NCBI GenBank assembly: GCA_022564665.1
Contig: JADFKZ010000011.1
Span: 1-33,181 of the forward strand
Length of the DNA: 33,181 nucleotides
From: Planctomycetota bacterium
GTDB lineage: Bacteria; Planctomycetota; Phycisphaerae; Phycisphaerales; SM1A02
Reading direction: 5' to 3'
How positions within the stretch are numbered: the stretch's first letter is position 1; each line of letters begins with the position of its first letter. The notes beneath the pieces were generated by a model. It worked only from the letters and a program-made list of their open reading frames with translations, was not told the DNA's origin and did no database searches. A program made the position numbers and the translations under genes. Positions 8,303 to 18,251 of this stretch are shown piece by piece.

Positions 8303-8329
8303 CTCGCTGCACTCCTGCCCCCGACAGCC

Positions 8330-8359
8330 AGACTATCGAGGTCAGGGGCGCGAAATCAA
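8330..8359 (-). promoter_or_regulatory. possible promoter of the export operon
   Basis: On the minus strand, TTGATT (8359-8354), an 18-base spacer and TAGTCT (8335-8330), just ahead of the hlyD ribosome site. The match is moderate and no mapping data exist. Confidence 0.3.
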
Positions 8360-8400
8360 CCTCTAAGACCCAAGACCAAGGCCGTCGCCGTGAGGGTCGC

Positions 8401-8612
8401 TAGGCTTTGTCTGACAACCCAGCCGTCGGCCCCAGACCGAGCGAGGCGGTGGCTGGCAATGAGGGAAAAGCAGGCGATGCCCAGTTCGCTGGGGCCTTCG
8501 GCCCCAAGGGGCATCGTCGATGCAGCCCCCCGTCGCCCGGAGGGCGACAACAGCGAGCGCCAGCGGACGCCGCAGCCGGTCGACGCCAGGCGGGGTTGTC
8601 AGACAGAGCCTA
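8401..8612. mobile_element. 212-bp MITE-like element with 20-bp terminal inverted repeats
   Basis: TAGGCTTTGTCTGACAACCC (8401-8420) and GGGTTGTCAGACAGAGCCTA (8593-8612) are inverted copies with one mismatch. The interior has no convincing gene but carries strong hairpins: GGGGCC-TTC-GGCCCC (8491-8505), flanked by CGATGCCC/GGGGCATCG arms, and GTCGCCC-GGA-GGGCGAC (8532-8548). This is the layout of a non-autonomous transposable element; the terminal TA pairs would fit a TA-targeting transposase, which is inference. It fills most of the 328-bp gap between the export operon and trpA and ends 18 bp before the trpA ATG. Confidence 0.55.
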
Positions 8613-8630
8613 CACTCTGCTTGCTGGCTG

Positions 8631-9446
8631 ATGGCGTGCCGGATCGACGACATCTTCGACCGTCTCCGTCGCTGCGGTCGCACGACGCTGATCCCCTTCG
8701 TCACCGCCGGGTACCCGTCGCTGGATGACACCACGAGGGTTCTCCGGGCCCTGGAGGAGGTCGGGGTCGACATCGTCGAGCTGGGTTTTCCCTTCTCCGA
8801 CCCCATCGCCGACGGGCCGGTCATCGCCGCCTCCATGCACCAGGCCCTGAAGAGGGGGGTGACTCCCCCAGCGATCTTCGAGTTGGTCAACGGGCTGCGA
8901 TCCCAGACCGGACTCGGCATCGTGGCGATGGTGAGCCATTCGGTTGTCCGGCGGATGGGCACGCCGGCCTTTATGGCGGAAGCGTCCGGGGCGGGTTTTG
9001 ACGGCATCATTATTCCTGATCTGGATTTGGAGGGGGCCGTTGAGGAGTCACTGGGCGACCTCGCCGCAGCCGGCGGGATGAGCTGGAGCCTGCTGATCGC
9101 CCCAACCACCAGCCCCGAGCGTCTTGGGCGTCTCGTGGGGCTCAGCCGGGGGTTTGTGTACCTCCTGGCCCGCTGTGGGATCACCGGCGAGCGGGCGCAA
9201 GCTCCTGCCGTGGACAGGCGTGTAGACGCCGTCCGCCGCCACACCGATCTGCCGGTCGCGGTCGGGTTCGGTATCTCGCGGCCGGAGCACGTGGCCGCTG
9301 TGACCCGCACCGCCGATGCCGCGGTGGTCGGCTCTGCCCTCGTCCGCACCATGGGGGAGGGTGCCGATCCTGCCCAAGCGGCTGTGGAACTGATTCGGAC
9401 GCTCTCCGTCGGGTTGGCCGTAAGGAACGTTTCCCCGCGTGGCTGA
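8631..9446 (+). CDS. trpA: tryptophan synthase alpha chain
   Basis: A 271-residue TIM-barrel enzyme (family about 268) that splits indole-3-glycerol phosphate into indole and glyceraldehyde 3-phosphate and passes indole to TrpB. Visible motifs: IPFVTAGYPS (21-30), VELGFPFSDPIADGP with catalytic Glu50 and Asp61, DGIIIPDLDLE, LLARCGITGER (phosphate/loop 6 region) and VAVGFGISRPEHV. The frame is open upstream, but the family begins at the ATG at 8631; no Shine-Dalgarno is seen. No trpB or other trp gene is adjacent, and the 212-bp inverted-repeat element ends 18 bp before the start, so this copy stands apart from a trp operon. Confidence 0.93.
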   Translation: MACRIDDIFDRLRRCGRTTLIPFVTAGYPSLDDTTRVLRALEEVGVDIVELGFPFSDPIADGPVIAASMHQALKRGVTPPAIFELVNGLRSQTGLGIVAMVSHSVVRRMGTPAFMAEASGAGFDGIIIPDLDLEGAVEESLGDLAAAGGMSWSLLIAPTTSPERLGRLVGLSRGFVYLLARCGITGERAQAPAVDRRVDAVRRHTDLPVAVGFGISRPEHVAAVTRTADAAVVGSALVRTMGEGADPAQAAVELIRTLSVGLAVRNVSPRG

Positions 9447-9606
9447 CAATCGTCAGGATACCCACAGAACCTGGCGGTCCATCAGCCTTCACATACAATA
9501 TATTGGGCGCCGGAGCACGCGATCGCTGGATCGGTGGCGTCGTGCTGTGTGACCTCTTCAGCGCTCCCGATTTGGCTTGCTGTTACGGCAGAACCAAGGA
9601 GAACCG

Positions 9607-11781
<2,175 letters not shown>

Positions 11782-11782
11782 C

Positions 11783-11811
11783 TTGGTCTGCAGGAGCGCT
11801 TCTGCTATTTT
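11783..11811 (+). promoter_or_regulatory. possible tig promoter
   Basis: TTGGTC (11783-11788), exactly 17 bases, then TATTTT (11806-11811), located in the 71-bp gap between glnN and tig and placing initiation about 35 bases before the tig ATG. The match is moderate. Confidence 0.35.
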
Positions 11812-11852
11812 GGTGACACCCCGGGGCCGCCGGAGGCTCCTTCAACGCACCC

Positions 11853-13346
11853 ATGGCAGACCCCCCCCCCACCAAATTCGTTGAGGACAATGAGCCGGAG
11901 GTGGCGATCGAGGACGTCGGCCCGGCCGCAAAGCGACTCACGATCACCATCTCCAGCGAGGTCATCGGCCGAAAGCTGACCGAGTCGCTCGGGGCGCTGG
12001 CCAACGAGGCGACGCTGCCCGGGTTCCGCCGGGGCAAGATCCCGCGACGGCTTCTGGAGAAGCGATTCGGATCCGCCGTCCGCAGCGAGGCCAAAGACCA
12101 GCTCATCGCCGACGCCTATGCCAAGGCGATCGAAGCCAACGCCATCAAGCCGATTGGCGAGCCGGAGCCCTCGGAGGCGACTCGGGCGCTGAAAATCGAG
12201 GAGGGCGAGCCCTTGACCTTCAGCCTCGAAGTTGAGGTCGTCCCCGAGTTCGAGCTGCCGGCGCTCGACGCCATCGAGATCAAGAAGCCGCTTCTTGAGA
12301 TCACCCAAGAGCACATCGAGGCCCATCTCAACCGGCAACAGCACCGGCTTGGCACCGCGACGCGGATTGAAGGCGGGTTTCAGGCGGGCGACCGGGTCAG
12401 CGCGCACGTGACCGTCACGGCAGAAGGCCAGGACAAGCCGCTGATCGAGGACGACGATGCCCTCATCATCTGCCCTGGCGCCGAGGAGGGCGGCCGGGGA
12501 CCCGTTGTCGGCCTCATGATCGATGACCTTGCCCGGCGGCTGTCAGGCTGTCGTGTCGGGCAGCTCCTCACCATCGACGCCACGGGCCCGGACGCCCACG
12601 AGCTGGAGGCTCTTCGCGGCAAGAAGCTCGTGCTGTCGGTTCGGATCACCTCCGCCCAGCGCATCGAGCCGGCGACTGTCGCGGAGTTGGTCGAGAAGTT
12701 CAGCCTTGGCACTCAAGAAAACCTCCGCGAGCAGATCAAGCTCGTCCTCCAGCATCAGCGCGACCATGAGCAGGCGGCGGCCATGCGGCAGCAGATCAGC
12801 GAGCACCTGCTGGCCAACGTCGACTTCGAGCTGCCGCGGAAGCTCTCGGCGGTGCAGGTCGCACGCAACTTGGAGGGGCGCCGCTTGGAGCTTCTGTATC
12901 AGGGATTGGCCCCCGAGGAGGTCGAGACCCGCCTTGCCGAGACCCGTGCGGAGGCCGAGACCCAGGCCCGCAACCGGCTAAAGCTTTTTTTTCTGCTGCA
13001 GAAGCTTGCCGAGCACTTCAAGGTCGAGGTTTCGGAGCAGGAGGTCAACGGCCGCCTTGCCGAAATGGCGGCCCAGCACGGTCAGCGGCCGGAGCAGCTG
13101 CGGACGGAGCTTGCCCGCACGGGGCGGCTGCCTGAATTGGCGCGGATGGTCATGGAGCACAAGGCCACGGACCGGGTGATCGCCAACGCTACGATCACAG
13201 AGGTCTCCGCCGAGGAATGGAATGTGATGATCCGTACCAAGGACTCGGCCGGCCGGCCGGACGCCGCGCCCAAGAGCCCCGGAGCCAAGACCACTGCCAA
13301 GACCAAGAAGAAGGCGTCGGCGTCGAAGGAGAAGAAAAGGAGCTAG
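11853..13346 (+). CDS. tig: trigger factor (ribosome-associated chaperone/prolyl isomerase)
   Basis: A 497-residue protein that binds the ribosome exit tunnel and shields nascent chains. The N-terminal ribosome-binding domain has the signature LPGFRRGKIPRRLLEKRFG. A degenerate FKBP-like domain follows (GDRVSAHVTVTAEGQ...), then the helical C-terminal chaperone domain to about residue 450. It is longer than the usual 430-450 because of a Lys/Ala/Ser-rich tail (KTKKKASASKEKKRS), unusual but plausible as an RNA-contacting extension. No close ribosome site is seen; a GGAGG lies about 17 bases upstream. It is followed after 7 bases by a small membrane-protein gene whose start is joined to the tig stop by a hairpin. 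Confidence 0.95.
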   Translation: MADPPPTKFVEDNEPEVAIEDVGPAAKRLTITISSEVIGRKLTESLGALANEATLPGFRRGKIPRRLLEKRFGSAVRSEAKDQLIADAYAKAIEANAIKPIGEPEPSEATRALKIEEGEPLTFSLEVEVVPEFELPALDAIEIKKPLLEITQEHIEAHLNRQQHRLGTATRIEGGFQAGDRVSAHVTVTAEGQDKPLIEDDDALIICPGAEEGGRGPVVGLMIDDLARRLSGCRVGQLLTIDATGPDAHELEALRGKKLVLSVRITSAQRIEPATVAELVEKFSLGTQENLREQIKLVLQHQRDHEQAAAMRQQISEHLLANVDFELPRKLSAVQVARNLEGRRLELLYQGLAPEEVETRLAETRAEAETQARNRLKLFFLLQKLAEHFKVEVSEQEVNGRLAEMAAQHGQRPEQLRTELARTGRLPELARMVMEHKATDRVIANATITEVSAEEWNVMIRTKDSAGRPDAAPKSPGAKTTAKTKKKASASKEKKRS

Positions 13347-13353
13347 GCTCCTT
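13337..13353 (+). promoter_or_regulatory. stop-codon hairpin over the ribosome site (translational coupling)
   Basis: AAGGAGC (13337-13343) and GCTCCTT (13347-13353) form a perfect 7-bp stem whose 3-base loop is the tig stop codon TAG (13344-13346). The 5' arm contains the Shine-Dalgarno AAGGAG, and the next ATG begins at 13354, immediately after the stem. Ribosomes finishing tig would melt the stem and expose the site. Confidence 0.6.
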
Positions 13354-13659
13354 ATGACGATCGCGACATCGATGGGGGGCGGCAACCTCCTTGTGGATGT
13401 GCTTCCCTGGCTGGCGCTCCTGGCGGGGTCGGTTCTCGTGGGAGCGGGGGCACTCTACTTGCTGAAACGAGCCTTCAGCCGGCCCGAGACCCCGCCGGAG
13501 GGCTTCTCGCTCCAAGAGCTACGCGATCTGCGGACCGCCGGTGCGCTGAGCGAAGAGGAGTTCGAGCGGGCCAAGGCCTCCCTGATCGAACGCGTCGCTG
13601 CCAACCAATCATCGAGCAAGCGGGACCACCCGCCCTCACACGATGGCGACAGCCGATAA
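13354..13659 (+). CDS. small membrane protein with SHOCT-like C-terminal segment
   Basis: A 101-residue protein with one hydrophobic helix (about 15-37, rich in Leu, Val, Ala and Gly) and a short soluble part. Residues 50-80 (FSLQELRDLRTAGALSEEEF...) resemble a SHOCT-type segment, a short amphipathic pair often found at the ends of small membrane-anchored proteins. The tail is polar. The Shine-Dalgarno lies inside the hairpin that spans the tig stop, so expression is probably coupled to tig. It occupies the place between tig and clpX where clpP is found in many bacteria, but it has no protease features. Function unknown. Confidence 0.8.
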   Translation: MTIATSMGGGNLLVDVLPWLALLAGSVLVGAGALYLLKRAFSRPETPPEGFSLQELRDLRTAGALSEEEFERAKASLIERVAANQSSSKRDHPPSHDGDSR

Positions 13660-13819
13660 TCGCAATGCTGTTCCAGCGAGGATCGACCGGAGTCGGCAAT
13701 CACCGTCCAGTGGGCACAATCTTTAGACGCTGGGGACGAAGCCCGATAGACTAGCACGGGGACAGTGAACGCCCCACTGGGCGCGGTGGACCATTCGGCC
13801 CCCGCAACGCGAGCGAGAC

Positions 13820-15235
13820 ATGAGCGCGGGGAAACACTTCGACCCGGCCAAGCTGCCGACGCCGATCAACGCAGCTGCGTCCGGCGGCTCCCGGCGTGGC
13901 TCGAACAAAGGCGGTGGCTCCGCAGGAGGGTCCGCGGGCGGGGGTGGGCCGTTCGGTTCCGGCGGAGACGGCGGGTTCCGAGGGCGCAAGGTCACCACCT
14001 GCTCCTTCTGCTCCAAGACCTCCCGCGAGGTCGGGCCCATGGTCGAGGGACCCCACGACATCTACATCTGCTCCAACTGCACCGATCTTTGCCAGAACAT
14101 CTTCCGGCAGGAGCGGCGGCGCGTCTCCAGCGCCCGGCCGCTCTTCTCGGAGATCCCGGCTCCGCGGCAGATCAAGGAATTTCTGGATCAGTATGTCATC
14201 GGCCAGGATCAGGCCAAGAAGTCCCTCTCGGTGGCGGTTCACAACCACTACAAGCGGCTGACGCAGATCGAGAACGAGGAGGCCCCGGTCGAGCTCGACA
14301 AGTCCAACGTCCTGCTGATCGGACCGACCGGGACAGGCAAGACGCTGCTGGCAAAGACGCTGGCCCGGGTGCTCAACGTTCCCTTTGCGATCGGGGACGC
14401 CACGACCCTCACCGAAGCCGGGTACGTCGGGGAGGACGTTGAGAACCTGCTGTTGAAGCTTCTCCAGGCTGCGGACTATGACCGCGAGGCCGCGCAGCGC
14501 GGAATCATTTACATCGACGAGATCGACAAGATAGGCAAGACCTCATACAACGTCTCGATCACGCGGGACGTCTCCGGCGAAGGCGTTCAGCAATCGCTTC
14601 TCAAGATGCTGGAGGGCACCCTTGCCAACGTTCCGCCCCAGGGTGGTCGCAAGCATCCAGAGCAGCAATACATTCAGATGGACACCACCCATATCCTGTT
14701 CATCTGCGGGGGCACCTTCGTCGGTATCACCGACATCATTCGCAAGCGGATCGGTCGGCGACGGATCGGCTTTAGCGCCGAGATTCCCGACGGGGAGAAC
14801 AAGCAGCGACAGGACGGCGAGATCCTGTCCCAGATCACTCCTGAGGATATATTGGAGTTTGGCCTGATTCCAGAGCTCGTGGGTCGGCTGCCGATCATCA
14901 GCCCGCTGCTGCCGCTTGATCGCGAGGCCCTGGTGCAGATTCTGACCGAGCCGAAGAACGCGGTGATCAAGCAGTACCAGCACCTCTTCAGCCTCGAGGG
15001 GGCCAAGCTTCATTTCACCGACGATGCGCTGGCGCTGCTGGCGGACCGGGCCATGCTCCGCGACACCGGGGCCAGAGCCCTGCGGGCGGTGATCGATGAG
15101 TACATGCTCGAGAGCATGTACCAGCTCCCCGACGTGCAGTCCTCCGGTGTCACCTACATCGTCGATGCCCAGGCGCTCGAGAACAACCTCTCCCTGGACG
15201 ACCTGCCCCAACGAAAGGCCAAGGAGTCGGCATAG
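13820..15235 (+). CDS. clpX: ATP-dependent Clp protease ATP-binding subunit ClpX
   Basis: A 471-residue AAA+ unfoldase that feeds substrates to ClpP. The N-terminal zinc-binding domain has Cys61, Cys64, Cys84 and Cys87. The AAA+ core has Walker A GPTGTGKT, pore loop [11 protein letters not shown], Walker [11 protein letters not shown], the IGF loop for ClpP docking ([10 protein letters not shown]), [12 protein letters not shown] and the sensor-2 segment [12 protein letters not shown]. It is longer than the usual ~420 because a Gly/Ser-rich stretch (about 20-55) precedes the zinc domain. The ATG at 13820 has only a weak GAG upstream. No clpP gene is adjacent. A TAGACT (13747-13752) upstream could be a -10 box. 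The 3' end is followed directly by 8-base tandem repeats. Confidence 0.96.
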   Translation: MSAGKHFDPAKLPTPINAAASGGSRRGSNKGGGSAGGSAGGGGPFGSGGDGGFRGRKVTTCSFCSKTSREVGPMVEGPHDIYICSNCTDLCQNIFRQERRRVSSARPLFSEIPAPRQIKEFLDQYVIGQDQAKKSLSVAVHNHYKRLTQIENEEAPVELDKSNVLLIGPTGTGKTLLAKTLARVLNVPFAIGDATTLTEAGYVGEDVENLLLKLLQAADYDREAAQRGIIYIDEIDKIGKTSYNVSITRDVSGEGVQQSLLKMLEGTLANVPPQGGRKHPEQQYIQMDTTHILFICGGTFVGITDIIRKRIGRRRIGFSAEIPDGENKQRQDGEILSQITPEDILEFGLIPELVGRLPIISPLLPLDREALVQILTEPKNAVIKQYQHLFSLEGAKLHFTDDALALLADRAMLRDTGARALRAVIDEYMLESMYQLPDVQSSGVTYIVDAQALENNLSLDDLPQRKAKESA

Positions 15236-15258
15236 AAGAAGCGAAGATGCGAAGAAGC
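15235..15258. repeat. 8-base tandem repeat after clpX
   Basis: GAAGAAGC-GAAGATGC-GAAGAAGC, starting at the last base of the clpX stop codon; a fourth unit, GACGGGGC, is degenerate. Non-coding. Further on, two GGTTCAG units (15321-15334) and a heptamer block (15397-15424) show that this 206-bp spacer is largely short-period repeats. Confidence 0.55.
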
Positions 15259-15396
15259 GACGGGGCGGGCGGCGCGCCGTGTCAGCTTAATGACCGCGCG
15301 CGCGACATCAGCGGGCGAGGGGTTCAGGGTTCAGGAATGGGGACTCGCCGCCTTCCCGAGCCCCAATCCCAATGGTGGCGCCTGCCGTTGGTCTTT

Positions 15397-15424
15397 GGCC
15401 GACAGCTGAAAGTTGACTGCTGAC
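15397..15424. repeat. four degenerate heptamers before rpmB
   Basis: GGCCGAC-AGCTGAA-AGTTGAC-TGCTGAC, four units of 7 bases, related to the units at 1807-1824. The block overlaps the proposed -35 box of rpmB. Confidence 0.55.
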
Positions 15425-15434
15425 CCCCTATACT
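15406..15434 (+). promoter_or_regulatory. probable rpmB promoter giving a leaderless or near-leaderless mRNA
   Basis: CTGAAA (15406-15411, 4 of 6), a 17-base spacer and TATACT (15429-15434, 5 of 6). Transcription should start about 7 bases after the -10, at or next to the ATG at 15442, leaving no room for a ribosome site; none is seen. Confidence 0.5.
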
Positions 15435-15441
15435 CCCGCCC

Positions 15442-15777
15442 ATGCCCCGCGTCTGCCATTTCACCGGCGCCCGCACCAGGCGAGGCAACAGGGTCCGTCA
15501 CCGCGGTCGCCCCAAGTATCTCGGTGGGATAGGCACCAAGATCACGTCTATCACACGCCGGACGATCAAGCCGAATCTCCAGAAGATCACCGCCCTTGTC
15601 GAAGGCCGCCCGATGCGGGTCAAGGCCTCGGCGCGGGCGATCCGGCAGGGGCTGGTCGTAAAGCCGCTCAAGCGCAAATACGCCTACGCGCGCGTGCTCG
15701 AACGGGAGGCAGGATCGGCGGGCCCTGCGGCGGGCGATGGACAGGAGCGCCCTGAAGGACAGGCTCTCCAAGGGTGA
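15442..15777 (+). CDS. rpmB: 50S ribosomal protein L28
   Basis: A 111-residue basic protein of the large ribosomal subunit. The start MPRVCHFTGARTRRGNRV matches the L28 opening (VCxxTG), and the core TRRTIKPNLQKITALVEGRPMRVKASARAI is typical through residue ~75. Beyond that, an Ala/Gly/Glu-rich tail of about 25 residues exceeds the usual 60-80 length and looks unstructured. No L33 gene follows. The start codon lies 7 bases after a TATACT -10 box, implying a leaderless message. Confidence 0.92.
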   Translation: MPRVCHFTGARTRRGNRVRHRGRPKYLGGIGTKITSITRRTIKPNLQKITALVEGRPMRVKASARAIRQGLVVKPLKRKYAYARVLEREAGSAGPAAGDGQERPEGQALQG

Positions 15778-16248
15778 GGGTGGCCGGGGACGCGGGCCAA
15801 GCCCGCTCGCTTCAGACACCGAATCGTCCTGGGCAACTGCCGGACTTCTGGTTGTCCTCGCTACGACGTTCATGAATAATCACCGGTCAGGGGTTCAAAA
15901 TCCGGCGATTTATTTGACCCTCGTCGGTTTCGGCGTACCGTTTCGCATTAGATCCGATCGCACGTTGCATCCAGGGGAAAGATTTTCGGTTGGGACCACG
16001 CACGTCGGGGTCCCGTGACCCGGAAATACCCAAGAACCGAAAGCCGTGCGACCCGATCCCAGCCCTGCCGACCGGCAAGCAATGAGCAGGTGTGCGCCGT
16101 TGTGCCCTGACTCGCGGCTGTCGCGAGGCGGAGAAGTCTGTGCCGGCGATCGCGTCGGACGAATCGCGTCGGTTTGCAGGGTGCGGTGGTGCCGGAGTTC
16201 GCAGAGCACCGCTGGGCGTCGGTTCCTGGAACAGGGGATGCATGGGTC
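15778..16248. other. 471-bp spacer between rpmB and dnaG
   Basis: No gene can be supported here. It holds a GC-rich hairpin GCGGGC-CAA-GCCCGC (15792-15806) 14 bases after the rpmB stop but without a T-run, a second small stem GGGTC/GACCC (16008-16021), and an isolated TTGACC (15914-15919) whose -10 partner is weak. The dnaG promoter is presumably in this stretch, but I cannot place it. Confidence 0.5.
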
Positions 16249-18198
16249 GTGTCGGGATCGGTCGGGAACGCTGACATTGAAGTCGTCCGCCAGAGCATCG
16301 ATCTGGTCGCCTTGGTTGCCGAGCAGGTTCAGCTGAGCCCCAAAGGTCGCGAGCATGTCGGCCTCTGTCCCTTTCACGACGACCACACACCGTCGTTCGC
16401 CGTTGTGACCCACAAGGGAAACGCGTTTTACAAGTGTCACGCCTGCGGCGCCGCCGGTGACGTGTTCAGGTTCGTCATGGACTTTCACGGGATGACTTTC
16501 CCCGACGCTCTGCGGCATCTGGCTGATCGGGCGGGCGTGACGCTGTCGCCGCGCCGCCCGAAGGTGGGAACCGATCGTGACCTCGACGTCGTTGAGATCA
16601 GGCGGGCGAATGCCGTCGCTGGCTCCTTCTTTCGGCAGACGCTCAAGCATTCCGCAGACGGTGCGGCGGCGCGGGCGATGATTCGAGACCGCCGGATCAG
16701 CGATCAGATGGTCGAAGCATGGGCGTTGGGAGCCGCGCCGGCGGGCTGGGACAACCTGCTCAAGTTCGCCCAGAGCAAGGGGCTCTCGACCCGGGCGCTT
16801 GTCGCGGCAGGCCTCGTGAAGCCGCGTGCAGAGGGAGAGGGACATTACGACACGTTTCGCAATCGGTTGATCTTTCCGATTTCCGATGACCTGGGCCGCC
16901 CCATTGCTTTTGGCGGTCGGCGGCTCGAGCCCCAAAGCCAGCCCACGACCCACCAAGAGCCCAAATACCTCAATAGCTCCGACAGCATCATCTTTCGCAA
17001 AGGGCGGACGCTCTACGGGCTGCATCTGGCCAGGCGAGCGATCATCGACGCCAACCAGGTGATCGTGACCGAGGGTTACACCGACGCCGTGGCCTGTCAC
17101 CAGGCAGGGTTGCGGCATGTCGTCGCGACACTCGGCACCGCGCTGACACGGGATCACGTTCGGATCCTCAAGCGGCTCTGCGAAGTGGTTGTGCTCGTCT
17201 TCGACGGCGACGAAGCGGGCCTGCGGGCGGCGGATCGGGCCGTCGCGATCTTTTTCGCCGAGCCGGTTGACGTCAAAATCTGCGTGCTGGGCGGGTCGCT
17301 TGATCCGGCGGCCGTGCTGGCCGAAGCAGGGGGGCGGGAGCGGATGGACGCTGCCCTGGCTGACGCCCAGGAAGCCCTGGCGTACAAGGTGAGTCGTTTT
17401 CGCGATCGGCTGGCGACCGCCTCGGGCCTCTCCGGGCGGCAGCGGTCTCTGGAGGACCTGCTGGCCGATCTGGCCGCGCTGGGCTTTGACGCCATGCCCG
17501 GGGTTCGAAAGCGACCCGTCATGACGCAGTTGGCCGACCTGCTGGGGCTGCGGATTGAAGATATAGACCAAGCGATGAGGCGGCTGAGGCGACCCGCGGC
17601 GGGCCCCGCCGGTGAGCGGTTCGCGGCTGCGGGTCAGCCGATTTCCCAGGTTCCGCCGGAAACGGAGCCGGCCGATGAACGCCAAGAGGCGGCGTGCACG
17701 CCCGCCCGGCGCCGCGCTGAGCAGGAGCTTCTGGGGGTGCTGATCTACCAGCCTTCGCTTCGGACGCAGCCGGTCGCGGGTCCGGACGGGCGCGCCCTTC
17801 CCGTCACCCGGCTCATTCGCCCCGAAGAGTTCCGCGACCCCGCCGCCGGCGCGATCGCCGAGATCGTGTTTGGGTGGCTGGACGACGAGGTGGACTTCTC
17901 CATGGGGCAGCTGATGGGACGGCTTGAGAGTCCGGGGCTTCGGAGCCTTGCCGCCGAGCTTTACGACGAGGCCCGGCGCCGCTGCGGCGGCGAACGCCCA
18001 GCCGCGGATGTCCTCTGCGACGCGGGCTCGGCTTTGGCGAAACTTTTGGGCCGCGAGCAATTCAAGCAGGACCTTGACGCCTATCGTGAGAGCACGCCCC
18101 AGCGAGGTCGCCGCGCAAGCGCCCTCCACGACATACTCGAGAAACGGCGAAAGCAGGGGTACATCCCCGAGGCGATGCCCTCGCGGTTGCGAACCTAG
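16249..18198 (+). CDS. dnaG: DNA primase
   Basis: A 649-residue enzyme that synthesises RNA primers at the replication fork. The zinc-binding domain has Cys40, His43, Cys63 and Cys66 (CPFH ... CHACG). The catalytic TOPRIM core shows [16 protein letters not shown] and [17 protein letters not shown] with the acidic metal ligands. The helicase-interaction C-terminal third is divergent. Start: no ATG is available. GTG at 16249 puts the zinc Cys at residue 40, as in known primases; the frame also has a TTG at 16174. It lies 53 bp upstream of rpoD, the classical macromolecular-synthesis pairing, without rpsU. Confidence 0.95.
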   Translation: MSGSVGNADIEVVRQSIDLVALVAEQVQLSPKGREHVGLCPFHDDHTPSFAVVTHKGNAFYKCHACGAAGDVFRFVMDFHGMTFPDALRHLADRAGVTLSPRRPKVGTDRDLDVVEIRRANAVAGSFFRQTLKHSADGAAARAMIRDRRISDQMVEAWALGAAPAGWDNLLKFAQSKGLSTRALVAAGLVKPRAEGEGHYDTFRNRLIFPISDDLGRPIAFGGRRLEPQSQPTTHQEPKYLNSSDSIIFRKGRTLYGLHLARRAIIDANQVIVTEGYTDAVACHQAGLRHVVATLGTALTRDHVRILKRLCEVVVLVFDGDEAGLRAADRAVAIFFAEPVDVKICVLGGSLDPAAVLAEAGGRERMDAALADAQEALAYKVSRFRDRLATASGLSGRQRSLEDLLADLAALGFDAMPGVRKRPVMTQLADLLGLRIEDIDQAMRRLRRPAAGPAGERFAAAGQPISQVPPETEPADERQEAACTPARRRAEQELLGVLIYQPSLRTQPVAGPDGRALPVTRLIRPEEFRDPAAGAIAEIVFGWLDDEVDFSMGQLMGRLESPGLRSLAAELYDEARRRCGGERPAADVLCDAGSALAKLLGREQFKQDLDAYRESTPQRGRRASALHDILEKRRKQGYIPEAMPSRLRT

Positions 18199-18251
18199 AT
18201 GTGTACTCGAACCGGGATCATTGCGGTACTGAAGATGATGGAGCAGAAACA

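Noticed and set aside
8401-8612. Integron attC site
   Set aside because: The ends are inverted repeats, but the core GTTRRRY / RYYYAAC boxes do not fit, and no integrase or gene cassettes are near.
7136-8728. 530-codon plus-strand open frame opposite the HlyD gene
   Set aside because: The minus strand encodes a clear HlyD adaptor with a good ribosome site; the antisense frame has no domain signal and crosses into the inverted-repeat element.
8363-9352. 329-codon minus-strand frame covering the mobile-looking element and trpA
   Set aside because: Antisense to trpA, rich in Arg, Ser and Thr, no motif; the region from 8401 to 8612 is better explained by terminal inverted repeats.
9570-9590. 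Sigma-54 type promoter ahead of glnN
   Set aside because: TTGGCTTGCTGTTACGG superficially resembles a -24/-12 site, but the GG-N10-GC spacing does not hold.
15885-15905. tRNA T-arm-like GGTTCAAAATCC
   Set aside because: The loop is the wrong size, the flanking stem does not pair properly, and no acceptor, D or anticodon arm precedes it.
15870-16018. Possible small gene between rpmB and dnaG
   Set aside because: A short frame starting near 15870 has no ribosome site and no recognisable sequence; treated as spacer.
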